Positions 22,787-53,374 of a DNA stretch of 64,000 nt are shown here, in pieces. Numbering within the stretch: position 1 is the first letter of the stretch; the number at the start of each line of letters is the position of its first letter. Position numbers and translations under genes: made by a program. Below the pieces are notes generated by a model. The model was not told the DNA's origin. It did no database searches and saw only the letters and a list, made by a program, of their open reading frames with translations. Origin of the DNA: Ciona intestinalis (lineage: Eukaryota > Chordata > Ascidiacea > Phlebobranchia > Cionidae). The stretch is taken from NCBI RefSeq assembly GCF_000224145.3, contig NC_020175.2, positions 37,652-101,651 of the forward strand. The letters run 5' to 3'.

Positions 22787-23816
22787 TCAGTCACATGATG
22801 GGGACTGGAGCTTCTGTAACCAGAAGTCAATTCAGATAACTAAGCCCTCAAACATTTCTGTAGTCCTGGGCTCATACATATATCTAGTCAAGGGCTCATA
22901 CATATATCTCCAGGATACATATAGTAAAGGTGCTGTAAAATGTTGACCTACATGTATTCCAATGTCAGTCATATGTTTACTAAGCAAATTCCTTTTCTCC
23001 TAAAATTAATTTTGTGCATCGATAGCCCATAGTGGGAGTATAAGCACTCTTCCATATCTATTGCTAGTGCCATAGCTGGTACAATATCAGTTCTCTGATT
23101 TAAACTGTTGATTTTGTTTATGAAACTTAAACCTTTGGTTTTCTTTTTATATTTCTTTGCATTTGAATAAAATTTACAAATAACATGCCAACAAAATGTA
23201 AAAGCAAAAAAATTTGTTGCTTAAGCTTGAAACATCGGGCGATTAATTAAGTAGTGATGCAACAACGCTGATTGTTTGCAAATAATGAACAGATCAGTGA
23301 AGCGTGAAAGGCAAACAATTTGATAAAATGACCTATTTTAAAAAAGCTGGGGTAAAACCACTTTGTGGGTATGTTTAGTGCAAGTTGTTGTTTAAAAGTA
23401 AAAGCATTTAAAATAATTATGAAAGATTGGGTATGAAAATAGTTGGTACTAATGGTAATGGGTAAAACGCTGTTCTAAATACCAGGCCACTTGGCGTGCT
23501 CTGCTGTGGAATTTACCCATATAGAATACAGAGAATATATCCTTATAATATTGGTGCCTACAACAGTCATAACACTGGGATACATTAAAAGTCCTTCTGT
23601 TAACAACTACTTAAACAACTGTGTAATGCAATGAAGAAACAGATTCCTAAATGAATATATCTTTTTAAGATATTCACAACTCTCTTATCCCTCTTGGAGA
23701 GTAATTATTCATCAATAGAGATGACTCTACGGATCTCTTCATCTTCTTCTAGTCTGAAGATGGAAATTACTCCTCTGAGGACTCTCAAGATTTAAAAGAA
23801 GATTTGGCAAAGAAGA
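22787..23816. other. Intergenic between GEMIN7 and the TRIM gene
   Basis: 3' flanks of two convergent genes. Holds a reverse 'ATGGGTGAGGTC' repeat fragment near 23478-23530 and, close to the TRIM stop codon, a CTCTTATCCCTCTTGGAG/GAGGACTCTCAAG region. No gene recognised. Confidence 0.45.
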
Positions 23817-39199
<15,383 letters not shown>

Positions 39200-39243
39200 G
39201 AACTACTCTCATGCTCACCGTCGAGTTACAACATGGGTGTCTT

Positions 39244-39520
39244 CCCAGAGGTAATGAGTTCAAGTTTCGTCGCTGCTACCATTACGGGCGTATGTGTCTT
39301 TGGGCAAGACACCTAACGGCAATTGCTCCAACCCGGTGGTCACTAATAGGTTGTCCAAATTATCAGCCACATACAAAAAAGATTTACCCACAAAGTAACA
39401 AACATGGTAACTTGTAGCAAGTTATTGGCTGGCACGAGGTGTATGAAACAAAACACCGTGTTATAACAACTGTTGTTTTCCAACCACGCGAGGATAAGGC
39501 AAGTTAAATTGATTCATTTT
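39244..39520 (+). mobile_element. SINE inserted inside the minisatellite
   Basis: It starts within the tRNA-like head (AGGTAATGAGTTCAAG), continues through TTTGGGCAAGACACCTAACG and GGCTGGCACGAGGTGTATG, and ends CCACGCGAGGATAAGGCAAG plus ATTCATTTT. A minisatellite unit breaks off at GGGTGTCTTC just before it and resumes at TATACACCAG just after it. Confidence 0.85.
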
Positions 39521-40262
39521 TATACACCAGACACACATGGTGTATTCATACACCTCATGCTCACTGTAAAGTTATAACATGGGTGTCTTCTTATACACCA
39601 GACACACATGGTGTATTCATACACCTCATGCTCACTGTCAAGTTATAACATGGGTGTCTTCTTATACACCAGACACACATGGTGTATTCATACACCTCAT
39701 GCTCACTGTCAAGTTATAACATGGGTGTCTTCTTATACACCAGTCACACATGGTGTGTTCATTCAACTCATGCTCACTGTAGAAATATAACATGGGTGTC
39801 TTCTTATACACCAGACACACATGGTGTATTCATACACCTCATGCTCACTGTGGAGTTATAAAATGGGTGTCTTCTTATACACTAGACACACATGGTGCAT
39901 TCATACACCTCATGCTCACTGTTGAGTTATAACATGGGTGTCTTCTTATACACCAGACACACATGGTGTATACATACACCTCATGCTCACTGTTGAGTTA
40001 TAACATGGGTGTCTTCTTATACACCAGACACACATGGTGCATTCATACACCTCATGCTCACTGTTGAGTTATAACATGGGTGTCTTCTTATACACTAGAC
40101 ACACATGGTGCATTCATACACCTCATGCTCACTGTTGAGTTATAACATGGGTGTCTTCTTATACACCAGACACACATGGTGCATTCATACACCTCATGCT
40201 CACTGTTGAGTTATAACATGGGTGTCTTCTTATACACTAGACACACATGGTGCATTCATACA

Positions 40263-40670
40263 NNNNNNNNNNNNNNNNNNNNNNNNNNNNNNNNNNNNNN
40301 NNNNNNNNNNNNNNNNNNNNNNNNNNNNNNNNNNNNNNNNNNNNNNNNNNNNNNNNNNNNNNNNNNNNNNNNNNNNNNNNNNNNNNNNNNNNNNNNNNNN
40401 NNNNNNNNNNNNNNNNNNNNNNNNNNNNNNNNNNNNNNNNNNNNNNNNNNNNNNNNNNNNNNNNNNNNNNNNNNNNNNNNNNNNNNNNNNNNNNNNNNNN
40501 NNNNNNNNNNNNNNNNNNNNNNNNNNNNNNNNNNNNNNNNNNNNNNNNNNNNNNNNNNNNNNNNNNNNNNNNNNNNNNNNNNNNNNNNNNNNNNNNNNNN
40601 NNNNNNNNNNNNNNNNNNNNNNNNNNNNNNNNNNNNNNNNNNNNNNNNNNNNNNNNNNNNNNNNNNNNNN
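40263..40670. other. Assembly gap (408 N) in minisatellite
   Basis: A non-standard gap length, so it is probably a size estimate from mate pairs. The flanks are identical minisatellite units; about six units could fit. Confidence 0.95.
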
Positions 40671-41236
40671 ACATGGGTGTCTTCTTATACACTAGACACA
40701 CATGGTGCATTCATACACCTCATGCTCACTGTTGAGTTATAACATGGGTGCCTTCTTATACACCAGACACACATGGTGCATTCATACACCTCATGCTCAC
40801 TGTTGAGTTATAACATGGGTGTCTTCTTATACACTAGACACACATGGTGCATTCATACACCTCATGCTCACTGTTGAGTTATAACATGGGTGTCTTCTTA
40901 TACACCAGACACACATGGTGCATTCATACACCTCATGCTCACTGTTGAGTTATAACATGGGTGTCTTCTTATACACTAGACACACATGGTGCATTCATAC
41001 ACCTCATGCTCACTGTTGAGTTATAACATGGGTGTCTTCTTATACACCAGACACACATGGTGCATTCATACACCTCATGCTCACTGTTGAGTTATAACAT
41101 GGGTGTCTTCTTATACACCAGACACACATGGTGCATTCATACACCTCATGCTCACTGTTGAGTTATAACATGGGTGTCTTCTTATACACTAGACACACAC
41201 AGTGTATTCATACAGCTCACGCTCACTGTTGAGTTA

Positions 41237-42137
41237 TAGGTGTTAATTAAAACAACAAACCAGTTTTGGATGGATAGTTTTTGAAATAGTTTATAAACAA
41301 AAAGCACAGATTGATAATATACAATGAATAACACCCATATATGTAATGAGCACATCAACAAAGCAAACCAGTTGGTGTAGACATAAAATACAGATGGTTG
41401 AAACATAGATGGAACACAATGTACAATATATTGCACTCATATATTATGTAGCACTGCTTCTATGGTGGCAATGTCATCTTTACATTAAAATCATGAAACT
41501 TAAATAATGCAAATTAGGTCAACCATGCAGAAATACATTGTCCTCATGAGGCAGTGGTTAGGGGGTTGTGATAAAGTTCCACGCAAGTGTAATGTTAGGA
41601 TTGCATGGGGTGCCATGTTACTTTAACTTTTAAATAAGGGTTTATAGTATGAGTTTAGGCATCCCAGTTTTTAAGTCTAAAACAGCAGAGCCAAAGTATA
41701 TTGCATTCGCCACATTAATCAATGAGGTTCCCAATGCGTGGAGATATTGGTAAAAATTTAAACATTGTAGTCCGTGACCTTATTGATTTACTTAATGTTT
41801 ATAATTGTGCAATAAATTAAGGTGTATGATGACCACATAGAGAGTTAACAGTGTTTGGGAGTAAATAAAGATTATAATTGTTACAGTCAGTTACAGTTGA
41901 AACAATTTTCACGCATTTAAAAAAAAAATGGGAAATTTGTTTTGGTTATACAATATGACTAACTGATGTCATATTGTTGATTGTATGGCAATTGTTCTGC
42001 CACAATACCCATTGTGTTGGCATAACAGCACAAGCAGATAGGCAGAATAATGCTCAAGCATCAGTGTAATAGTGGATAGGTGCAAAACAAAATGTACCGG
42101 TATTTAACATAATAGTGTTTGAAACAGAAGTGATGCG
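41237..42137. other. RAB4 3' flank
   Basis: AT-rich sequence downstream of the minus-strand RAB4 stop codon. A GCATTCGCCACATTAATCAATGAG stretch near 41704 is also found near 22378 (GCATTCACCACGTTAATCAATGAG), so it belongs to a short unnamed repeat. No gene recognised. Confidence 0.45.
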
Positions 42138-44703
<2,566 letters not shown>

Positions 44704-46604
44704 ATTATTGACGAGACTGTTTGTAATAGTTCTAGTCTGTCTATTACGTCACAGTACCAACTATTCTGACACCATGAAAAGTTTTAGAACTCAAAATACT
44801 AGAATTAACATTGATTGTGACAAAACAAACAAATCAGCTGATCATGAGTATTTTAAGACAATCCGTTAGTGGGCGCAACAGAAATTATTTTATACCTTGG
44901 GAATCCTGAATTTACACAACTAGGGAAATGCTACTGCTAGGCAATTTTACAGTCATGGCTTTTTATAAAACATATTTTTGTCATTGTTGGTTTAAAATAG
45001 AACATTTAGAGCTTATCCATTACTTTCCATGCGGAACAAAAAGTAACCGTCAGGTCGCGGTAGAGGGCCTATTACAACGTGTGGCTTGAGTCTTATTTGC
45101 TACAAATTAATTATCTTGCATTTACAACACTTAATGTAAGAAAAATAAAACACATCAGATGACAATTTGCAATACTGGAAGAATTCTAACAACCCAGGTT
45201 CGAACCCGACCAAGGTAGTTGAAGACAGTTTCACAACCATATTTATCTCACTAACTTCGATTCCGCAGATCAAAAAGGGCGGAACGGAAATTACCGACAA
45301 AGTAGCAAGCGTTAAAACATGCTGTATAACAACAAACGGAAAGTAGTTGGGTGGTCACAAAACCAGTAAACCCTGTTCCGTGTCCGCACGGGAAACTTGT
45401 TTACAAGATAGTTACTATTACTTTAAACAAATAAATATAAAACAGCAAACATTCGGGCCACAAGTTTGTTTTAAACCAGATGTGCACGAACTTTGTTTCC
45501 ATACTCTGTATTGTAAACACCGCACGCAACATTTGTGGGAAATTCTTGTTTAAAAGCTCAAACACTTGCGGTCAATCGTATCAATGTTTAACAAGACATA
45601 AGAAACTACTGCAACCATAAAGTCATTGAGCTACATTTGTCCTAACCGATGTGGGTTGCTTTATGTCGCCACCCATTTAATCAATGGTTTACCGTATATT
45701 TAGGGTGCATGTTTTTTTGGCTTGGGTTTATTTTCTGATCTTTTGATGAACTTATGTGCTTTTTTTTTTATCTGAGTAGTGTTTTAACGAGTGTGGGTTT
45801 GTAAAGTTACCCTGGTAGCAACATCAGCAACATTCGATGTTTTCTTGTAATTTTTTAGGTTAAGAACATAGTAGTAACTTCAGTATTTCTTGAAAATCTT
45901 TAAATGTTGCAATCGTTATCTCGCAAACGCAATCATTTATCACGAGGCGACATCACCTGCATTAATCACGTCATAATAGCGATTAACAATCTCGTGAATA
46001 GGACAATCACAACACAGACAGCGTGATTAGACAACTTCGAGAGTTTCGAAACAAATTTGTTTAAATGTTTTTCCCACGAGAAGAATGAACAAAGTTTTAC
46101 TTTAGAGAGAAATGTTTGAAATTCTACAGCGGTCGGTTAAGTTCATGCATGTCATGCTAATTATATGATGATGGGTTATATTTACCATCTTGTCACCTGT
46201 TATAATGATATACCTTATTTTTATAATGTATTATATGTCATTAGTCACACGCATGTGTACAAACACATGAAGCACACCCTTCAATTATAATTTAAATTTT
46301 TATAATTATAATTAGAGAAAAAATATTTTTTTCTTTTTAAGTAAGGCTGTATTTTATACAAGACGAGAGCTTTCGGGAACTGCATACGTTATTTTATGTA
46401 TAGTTGGATGGGACACTGCTGAAAGCCAACCGATGTTTCTAAACACGATAGCGCAGTATAGGTTTCTACATTGAGTTTTAAGAAGAATGTGGTGTAATAA
46501 ACTATGTTTTCGTCGCCGTACCAAGCAATTTCGTTTTACTGCCCAATTATGATCTCGATTACCGTAATCGAAGATACGGATACAAGTTTACCCGGCGTTT
46601 ATTA
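44704..46604. other. RAB4 5' flank and intergenic
   Basis: The RAB4 promoter should lie just right of 44704; TTACGTCACAGTACC at 44744 is a CRE-like site there. Beyond that, AT-rich sequence without recognised gene or repeat. AGGTTCGAACCCGACC near 45195 resembles a tRNA B box but lacks a cloverleaf. Confidence 0.45.
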
Positions 46605-46803
46605 TATAGTAGGTTATAACCTTAGATTGTCCATGTTTTCATTCTCTCTGTATCGTCCTATTTAGTATAGTAATCAAAAAGTATTTACAAAATTATCTGT
46701 ATATCCTCACGACTCTATAAGAGCGTTTTATTTGTAAAACTCGGTTAAGAAATGGAAGATATAATGTGCTAACGGTGTCCCATCTTACCCCACAGTATTA
46801 CAT
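46605..46803 (-). mobile_element. TIR element (MITE), reverse
   Basis: TATAGTAGGTTATAACC at the left, GTGTCCCATCTTACCCCACAG at the right; interior TATCCTCACGACTCTATAAG. Confidence 0.7.
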
Positions 46804-46899
46804 ATACAGCAGCCCTTACTTATTCTTATGTTGAAATATCTGATATTTGGGAGTTACAAATTGCCTCTAAATAGAAAATCGTTTCGTCGCATCAGTATT

Positions 46900-47260
46900 A
46901 TAACTCCATATACTACTGACCAAATTTAGCGACGATCGGATTCATATCACGTCCAGACATCTTAATGCGCAAATCACGCTGAACATGCGACGAAATTAAA
47001 CTTCGAGCGTTCACTGCGTAACATCCGGTCGTATTGAACAAATTTCATGATCAGTTAATTTAGTGCGCAACGCTAATGTGTCTGGGAGGGTGGGTTTAAA
47101 CGGTGGCGCTATTGCCACGTGACTAGCGCTGGTCATTTGATTGGTTGGTGCGTTTTTTTTAGCACACTTGTGTGCCAACTGTGACGTAAGAGACTAAACA
47201 TATTACAGAAGCATTAAATCGCGAGACACGCGCTGCAACTGTCAACAATTTATAAAAACT
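46900..47260. promoter_or_regulatory. CpG-richer island, possible orphan promoter
   Basis: Contains GCCACGTGACTAGCGC (E-box), GTGACGTAAG and CGCGAGACACGCGCTGC. On the minus strand ATG at 46960 opens MSGRDMNPIVAKF followed by a possible GTCAGT donor at 46920, but I found no second exon. Function unproven. Confidence 0.25.
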
Positions 47261-47975
47261 CCGAAATGACAATGCATTTTACATCCAACTGCTATATAGA
47301 GATATATATGGACCTGAACCAATGCAATTAACCCCTGCAGTTTAAATATATCTTGTCAGTTGTTTTGGCATGTTTGTTTTCCACTTAATTGGGTGAGACG
47401 TATTACTGTCACGTCATAGGTAATGGCCTTGTTGAACACGCGCGGATGTGTGACGTCACTATGTGTTGCCCCCCGGGTACGCGGAGACGATGGTCACCAG
47501 AAGCTATTGTGACGTGTCAATTATCATTGTTACCTTGCATGAAATCTAATAATAGTAGGCTAGATATCATTATTATATCACAATACACCACCATTACTAT
47601 TATGATGCGATAAAACATGGGAGCGGGATCGGAAGTTGTAATTAAGAGAGTTTAAAAGTTCGAGGCGACCTAAGTCCATTGAACTATTCGAATGCACGGG
47701 TCGACACGTACACCACTACTTTGCGTATGTTTCATTCTATGCCACATACAGCGAGTCGAACCTGGAACCGAGTTGGCCCATTACCCCAACTAAGGAAACC
47801 CAACTGAACGCAACGGCACTTTCTTTCAAATCTTCTACAGAAATATTTTAGTAAAAATAACCATTGCTCAGTTTCAGCAGGAACTCTGCAAAACGCCGTC
47901 ACTACAGCAAAGCCTGACTAAACATAGCAGCATTGTAATAAAAGTTAAAGCGTCGGAACTATTGTATAAAATATA

Positions 47976-48173
47976 GTAGGGTGGGGGGTAGATGGGCCAT
48001 CTTTTCATTCTATTTTCTTCTCTCAATTGGTAGTAAACAAAGAATATTAAAACAAATATAAAACTGTGTCCTCACGACCCCCATAATATAACGTTGGTAA
48101 TTAAAACACTATCGGGATATTTGGATATTATGTGCTAAAGGTGTCCCGTCTTCCCCCACAGTACTATATAACA
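47976..48173 (-). mobile_element. TIR element (MITE), reverse
   Basis: TATAGTAGGGTGGGGGGTAG at the left; GTGTCCCGTCTTCCCCCACAG, then TACTATATA, at the right. Interior TTGGTAGTAAACAAAGAATAT. Confidence 0.8.
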
Positions 48174-48386
48174 CGCAGCAGTAAGGTATATCATATAATT
48201 ATGGTTTGTAACATAAACCTAAGCGCCACTTATTACTATTTACCAAGAAATAGATAACAACAAAACACATCCTTATTAGTATAAGACGTAATGCATACAA
48301 TACACATTTAGTACGGCCCGTGTACGGGGCATCAATAAGTCCGTGATATCTAGATTTAAAAAAAACGTAATTTTGTAACCTTTATC

Positions 48387-48587
48387 AGTGTGGGAAAACG
48401 GAACAACTTTAGTACATAATATCCAAATATCCTGATCGTGCTTTAAAGTTTAAACAATTAACAACGGTCTATGGGAGTCGTGAGAATATGGTTTTATAAT
48501 TTGTTGGATGTTCTTTGTTTGCTACCAAATGGGACGAGAAAAAAGATTGAAAGGTGCCCCATCCCCCCACCCTACTATAAATCAATT
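48387..48587 (+). mobile_element. TIR element (MITE)
   Basis: GTGTGGGAAAACGGAACAAC at the left; GGTGCCCCATCCCCCCACC, then CTACTATAA, at the right. Interior AATATCCAAATATCCTGATC. Located 220 bp from the reverse copy, so the pair forms a large inverted repeat. Confidence 0.8.
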
Positions 48588-48893
48588 AATGGAATAACTA
48601 AATTAAAGATAGCAACAAAACGAGTCGTTAAAATCAGAGTTTAATTATCTACAAAATACCATAGCATGCTTTTCCAGAAATAGACTACTGTTACCATAAT
48701 ACGGCTGCTATAATATGTCATATAAACCGCCTGCATAAGGAAATGCGTAAGCGATTGATATAAATTAGTAATGGAATGATTAAAGGGAACTAAATGCCCG
48801 GAACTACAAGCGTAAGAGACAGCATATACACAGAGCGTAGACAAGAATGTGGTATAGCCTACTACACACGGAACTCAGACTCTGTTATACGTC

Positions 48894-48965
48894 GGCTCGT
48901 TGGTCTAGGGGTATGATTCTCGCTTTGGGTGCGAGAGGTCCCGGGTTCAAATCCCGGACGAGCCC
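48894..48965 (+). tRNA. tRNA-Pro (anticodon TGG)
   Basis: 72-base cloverleaf without intron. Acceptor stem GGCTCGT pairs with ACGAGCC, discriminator C. The D arm has TGGTCTAGGGGTATGA. Anticodon stem CTCGC/GCGAG encloses loop TTTGGGT with anticodon TGG at 48926-48928, decoding CCA. The T arm is CCGGG-TTCAAAT-CCCGG with B box GGTTCAAATCC. From memory it looks identical to human tRNA-Pro-TGG. A TTTT Pol III stop follows within ten bases. It stands alone and is not part of a SINE. Confidence 0.97.
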
Positions 48966-48969
48966 AGTA

Positions 48970-51030
48970 TTTTCAAATTAGCGCTTGTGTTTATTTTTGA
49001 TAATTATTTGTTCTTTTAGATATAAATTACCACATTCATAGTTTTGTATATCCTGAACTAGTAAAACTACCATGTTTGTATCAGAGTCCGTATATAAAAA
49101 TGAATGGCCCGCGAGAGTTACACACACGCACACAACGTACAAACATTACATTCTATTCTATCATAGTTATAACATTAGAGGTTGAAATTTCACGCCGTTT
49201 AAAAATTAATTTCCTATTTAACTTTATTAGGAATAAATTAATAGCGGAAACGAATAATTGAAACAATTATTCGGTCACAATGGCTTTCTAGAAATTACTT
49301 TGTGACGTGTACCATTAACTGAACAACATCTTGTGTTACGTAATAATCCGTATTTATTTGTTTTTAAAAATGTGTTATTATTACGTCACAAGAAGTTTTC
49401 TAGACTTGTTAACAATTGGGATCAACTTGTACCATGACGTCACAACGGAATAAACGAATTCTCTGACGGAATAAACAGCTTTGTATATTTGTTCTGAAAT
49501 TCGGGGTTTGTGACGTAATAATCTGCTAAAGAAATACGTGTTGTGATGTCATAATGAAATTCAGCTTTTCAATGATTATTCGAAATACGCGTGCGGTGTC
49601 GAACTGAAATTCGTTAAATTCTTTAAAAGATAAAACTCACAAACAAACAGATACAATCACATGCAAACACAAACGGAGGACGTATTTAAACTAAATGGTA
49701 AATTGACCAATTTTCAATTTGACCTATTAACCCTACAACGATCACGTGGGTGAATGGAGCATTATTATTGGCCGGTAACTTTGAAACTCGAATCATACGA
49801 GGAAATATTACGTTATTGGAAATAATGACTGTAAATAAAGGAGAATGGGGTAAAATATTCGGAAATGGGTTTAGCAGTTACGAGTTTTTGGTACTTTTTC
49901 TTGAATATATTCCTCCAAGCATATGCGCGTTTCAACAACTGTCGTTTTGCTGCTTGTTCTTCCCCACATCATTTTATGTGAAGTATTATAAAGTAAAAAT
50001 AATTTTAACGATATTTCACGGTGAGTTTTTAGCAATTTGCGAATTTTAAAAACGATTTAAATTAATCTTTGTCGTAAGTTCATTTCAGAAAAACCGGGTT
50101 ATGAGAAAGTTAGTTTGCTCGAGGGAAATTCTTTACTATTGTCTGTTAATTTAAATGTTGTAAAATTCTACAATTAATCAGTCAATCGTTATTTAAATCG
50201 AAGTCTATTGTTACGTCATTGATACGTCACACACGGCGACACGCGGATCGCGCAACTAACAATGCGGCGTCGTTTGTTGTTCGTTTATGACGTGGACTTC
50301 TAGTACAAGATAATCGTTGCAGTTTGCATCAACCACCGACTAGTGTTGCCGGGTACAATTATTTCAGTGTTGCCAGCAGAAAATTTTAAAATACTTAAAT
50401 GCTTCAGTAAACATCAACATATTTTTCCAGTGACAACTTACAGAAATCGTAATTTTCAAAAAAATGAAAAAAATAAATTCCATAATAACAAACAATGATC
50501 AATTTTATTTCCATTAATAAAATTCCAGTGTTTCCAAACATAATTCAAAGATTTTGCAGTGTTGCCACTTGCCAGTTCATTTAAATGTCACGCACCAGAT
50601 ACGCTTCTAAAACAATTATTCTTTCGCGTTTTCCATTTATGACGATCTGCTGCTACTGTGACGTCACAAGTAGCATTTGTATCACGTCTTCCATTGTTCG
50701 TGAACAATCGACAAATGGCGCGATACACGAAGCCGGGTTTTCTATGAAACGCGATGTTATTCGCGACAACGAAGATACCGATGCTCCATATATTGATAAA
50801 GATTTCTAATCGTGATTTATATACGAGGTGTTAAACGTATCATCTGTATGCTGTGATGTTCCATCGTTATATCTCATATACGTTTGTTGGCGTATGACGT
50901 GAAACACGATTATCACAGAAACATAAACTGTAAGGCAACGAATACACGGAATATGAGAAGCTGAATTTGAGTGAATACAAAACATTGTGTATATGCATTC
51001 ATACTTATGTAAGCTATAGTACGTTTACAT
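48970..51030. other. Intergenic, rich in CRE-like sites
   Basis: No gene or repeat family recognised. CRE-like motifs are dense between 49300 and 50700: TGACGTCA at 49435 and 50659, TTACGTAA near 49337, TTACGTCA near 49381, 50211 and 50221, TGACGTAA near 49514 and TGATGTCA near 49546. Confidence 0.45.
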
Positions 51031-51230
51031 AATACTGGGGGGGAGATGGGACACCTTTAGCACATAATATCCAAATATCCTGATCGTGTTTTAAACAATT
51101 AACAACGATCTATGGGAGTCGTGAGGATATAGTTTTAAAATCCTTTGAATATTTTTTGTTTACGACCAAATGGGACGGGAAAATATAACGGAAAGGTGTC
51201 CCATCCTACCTCACCCTATACTGTATATTA
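51031..51230 (+). mobile_element. TIR element (MITE)
   Basis: ACTGGGGGGGAGATGGGACACC at the left, AGGTGTCCCATCCTACCTCACC at the right, full-length interior with TATCCTGATCGTGTTTTAAAC. Confidence 0.85.
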
Positions 51231-51732
51231 TTACTAAACATAAAATTATGAATTAATACGTCTACGGTTTTCTATATAGTTTGCTGAACGTAAGTAAAGT
51301 CCTTACTCATCCAAGTGAGCTACTATGATAAAACACTGAACGCAAAACCAGAGAATCGGAACAAATACAAGGAATATAAAGTAGGGGCCGGTTTGATTGA
51401 ATGTCAAATTACAAGTGAATAAAGGCTCTTACAAACTGGCTCATACATATGTTAGTATCTTACAAAACACGATACAATTTTTTAAACTTAAATTCAGTAA
51501 CGAATAGTGTACGTCTGTACGATATAAAGCATAATGGCAAGCTTAATGGTTGTTATGTACGTGTGGTGTATTACATGCAAATCATAACGACACGATTGCC
51601 CAATCATGAAGTGTAGGGTATAACGGGTTTCAGATGATGCGCCTACTTTGCGTTTAGGTTATATGGCAGCGGATTGTTGCAAGGGGTTACTGTTGAAAGT
51701 CGATTCGTCTTAATCTAGGTTTTAACACGTCG

Positions 51733-51904
51733 AATTTGTATTCTGTTTTTCCGTTTCATTTGGTAGTAAACAATGAACATCCAATAAATTGTAAAACTGT
51801 ATCCTCACGACTCCTATAGACCGTTGTTAATTGTTTAAAACACGATCAGGAAATTTGGATAATATGTGCCAAAGGTGTCCCACCTTTCCTCACCCCCATA
51901 TAAA
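51733..51904 (-). mobile_element. TIR element (MITE), reverse, one end lost
   Basis: TTTCATTTGGTAGTAAACAATG, TGTATCCTCACGACTCC, GTGTCCCACCTTTCCTCACC. The left terminal repeat is not recognisable. Confidence 0.75.
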
Positions 51905-53164
51905 AATATTGATGGGAAAAGCCTGCAGTTAAAAACTGTAATATTTTACTAACCGAGGCCAGTCAGGAAATTTCCCGCCAAATACAATGATCTTTATAGT
52001 TTGCACGACTTTGCTTTGAACACGAGCGTTAATGGTATAACATATTACATGAACTAAGGTTCGGTTTCGAGGTAATACGATATCTATGCTTTGAAGTCGG
52101 ATTTTATTATATCTATGATAGTCACGTCACGAATTCGAATTGAACTAAATTTTCAAAAATTTCGAAATTTTTAGAACGGCGAAAACATCCGCCTCCCCTC
52201 TCTCTCCCAAAATATGAAGGAACAGGAATTTTGAAAAAGATGGAAAGAGCCGTTCGTTTTAAATTAACCTGATAACTGATGTTTTTTCTTTGTCGTTTAA
52301 TTAAGGTGATGTTTCTATAGTGTGTTCAAAAAGATACGCGTACCGTGTGTGTTATATAAAGATATTACACGCGAGCACGCATTTAGGTTAACTAAAAACA
52401 ATTTATTAAAAAATAAAATAAAACCATAAATTTTGTGACTTGTACTCTGGATTCTTTAAATAATATAATAGTGTATGCTGTATGGTGTAAATAGTGGAGA
52501 AGATATGCATGGTAGAATATTTACCCCAAGTTTCCGACTAAATATCTCAGGTCCTAAACGCAGTTAGCAAATATAAGGGTTGGGCAAAAAACTCAAAGAA
52601 CCTAAATCCTACCCGTTTGTTTATCAAACAAGGAGCTTGAAATATTGAAACTACGCCTGGGGAGGTGGCTCGAAAACGGCATTTTTGGGATAAAATATCT
52701 GCTGGTTATTTTCGGATTATTAGCGTTAAGTTGTTGACCGACAAACCTGCTTAGTGGGTTGGCAGTTACGGTTATTAAAGAAAATTTAAATATTTTGGTA
52801 ATGGAGATTAAAAACAATAAGATAAAAATTATTATATGTTTTGTTAAAAAATATTTTGGATTTTTTTTGTTTAAATCGAAATAAAAGTAAATTTATAGAA
52901 TTCCTGCGGTGTAGTTACGGCGAATGTTATTTTGCATTTAATTGCAGCTTCCATGCATCGTGGTGCAACAAGGTATTTACATACACACGCCAACCACCAG
53001 AACACGTCCCTTGCCAACTTCTAAACGAAAAAAGAAAAAGGCAGTGACGTCACGAAGTTTACAAAAAGGGGAGCGCGGATAAGATTTTTGTTGAAAAGGA
53101 AATATTTAATTTCAACTTCGGTTGATAAGTTAAGAAAGCAAAAATTAATGTTTAAAGTTTTAAA
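51905..53164. other. Intergenic, nothing recognised
   Basis: AT-rich; one CRE at 53045-53052. The open frames are short and low-complexity, with no splice context. Confidence 0.4.
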
Positions 53165-53374
53165 ATTATAGTAGGGTGGGGGAAGATGGGACACCTTTAA
53201 TACATAATATCCAAATAGCCTGATCGTGTTTTAAACAATTAACAACGGTCTGTGGAAGTCATGAGGATACGGTTTTATAATTCATTGAATGTTCTTTGCT
53301 TACTGCCAAATGGAAAGAGAAAACTAAACGAAAAGGTGTCCCATCTTTCCCCACCCTACTATATAAAATAAGAA
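53165..53374 (+). mobile_element. TIR element (MITE), best-preserved copy
   Basis: TATAGTAGGGTGGGGGAAGA at the left and CTTTCCCCACCCTACTATA at the right form a nearly perfect ~28-bp terminal inverted repeat flanked by TA/TATA, as expected for a TA target duplication. About 205 bp, no coding capacity. Confidence 0.9.

Larger units (their letters stand above)
39200..41236 (+). repeat. 71-bp minisatellite array
   Basis: Unit: GACACACATGGTGYATTCAT, ACACCTCATGCTCACTGT, TGAGTTATAACATGGGTG, TCTTCTTATACACYA; starts at 39521, 39592 and 39663 fix the period at 71 bp. About 24 units fit between 39521 and 41236, including a 408-N gap at 40263-40670. The first part unit (39208-39243) is separated from the rest by a SINE. 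Later units alternate ACACCAG/ACACTAG, suggesting a 142-bp higher-order period in places. The unit length is not a multiple of three, so the open frames through it are not coding. Confidence 0.95.

Noticed and set aside
40176-40742. Long open frames through 40176-40742 and nearby MVYSYTSCSLSSYN-type repeats
   Set aside because: They run through the minisatellite and the N gap. The 71-bp unit shifts frame at every repeat, so no repeated protein is encoded.
39521-41236. CRISPR-like array of regular repeats
   Set aside because: The units are contiguous tandem copies without unique spacers, and the context is a chordate genome.
46921-46960. Minus-strand MSGRDMNPIVAKF with a possible donor
   Set aside because: Only 13 codons, and no second exon was found to the left; not enough for a gene call.
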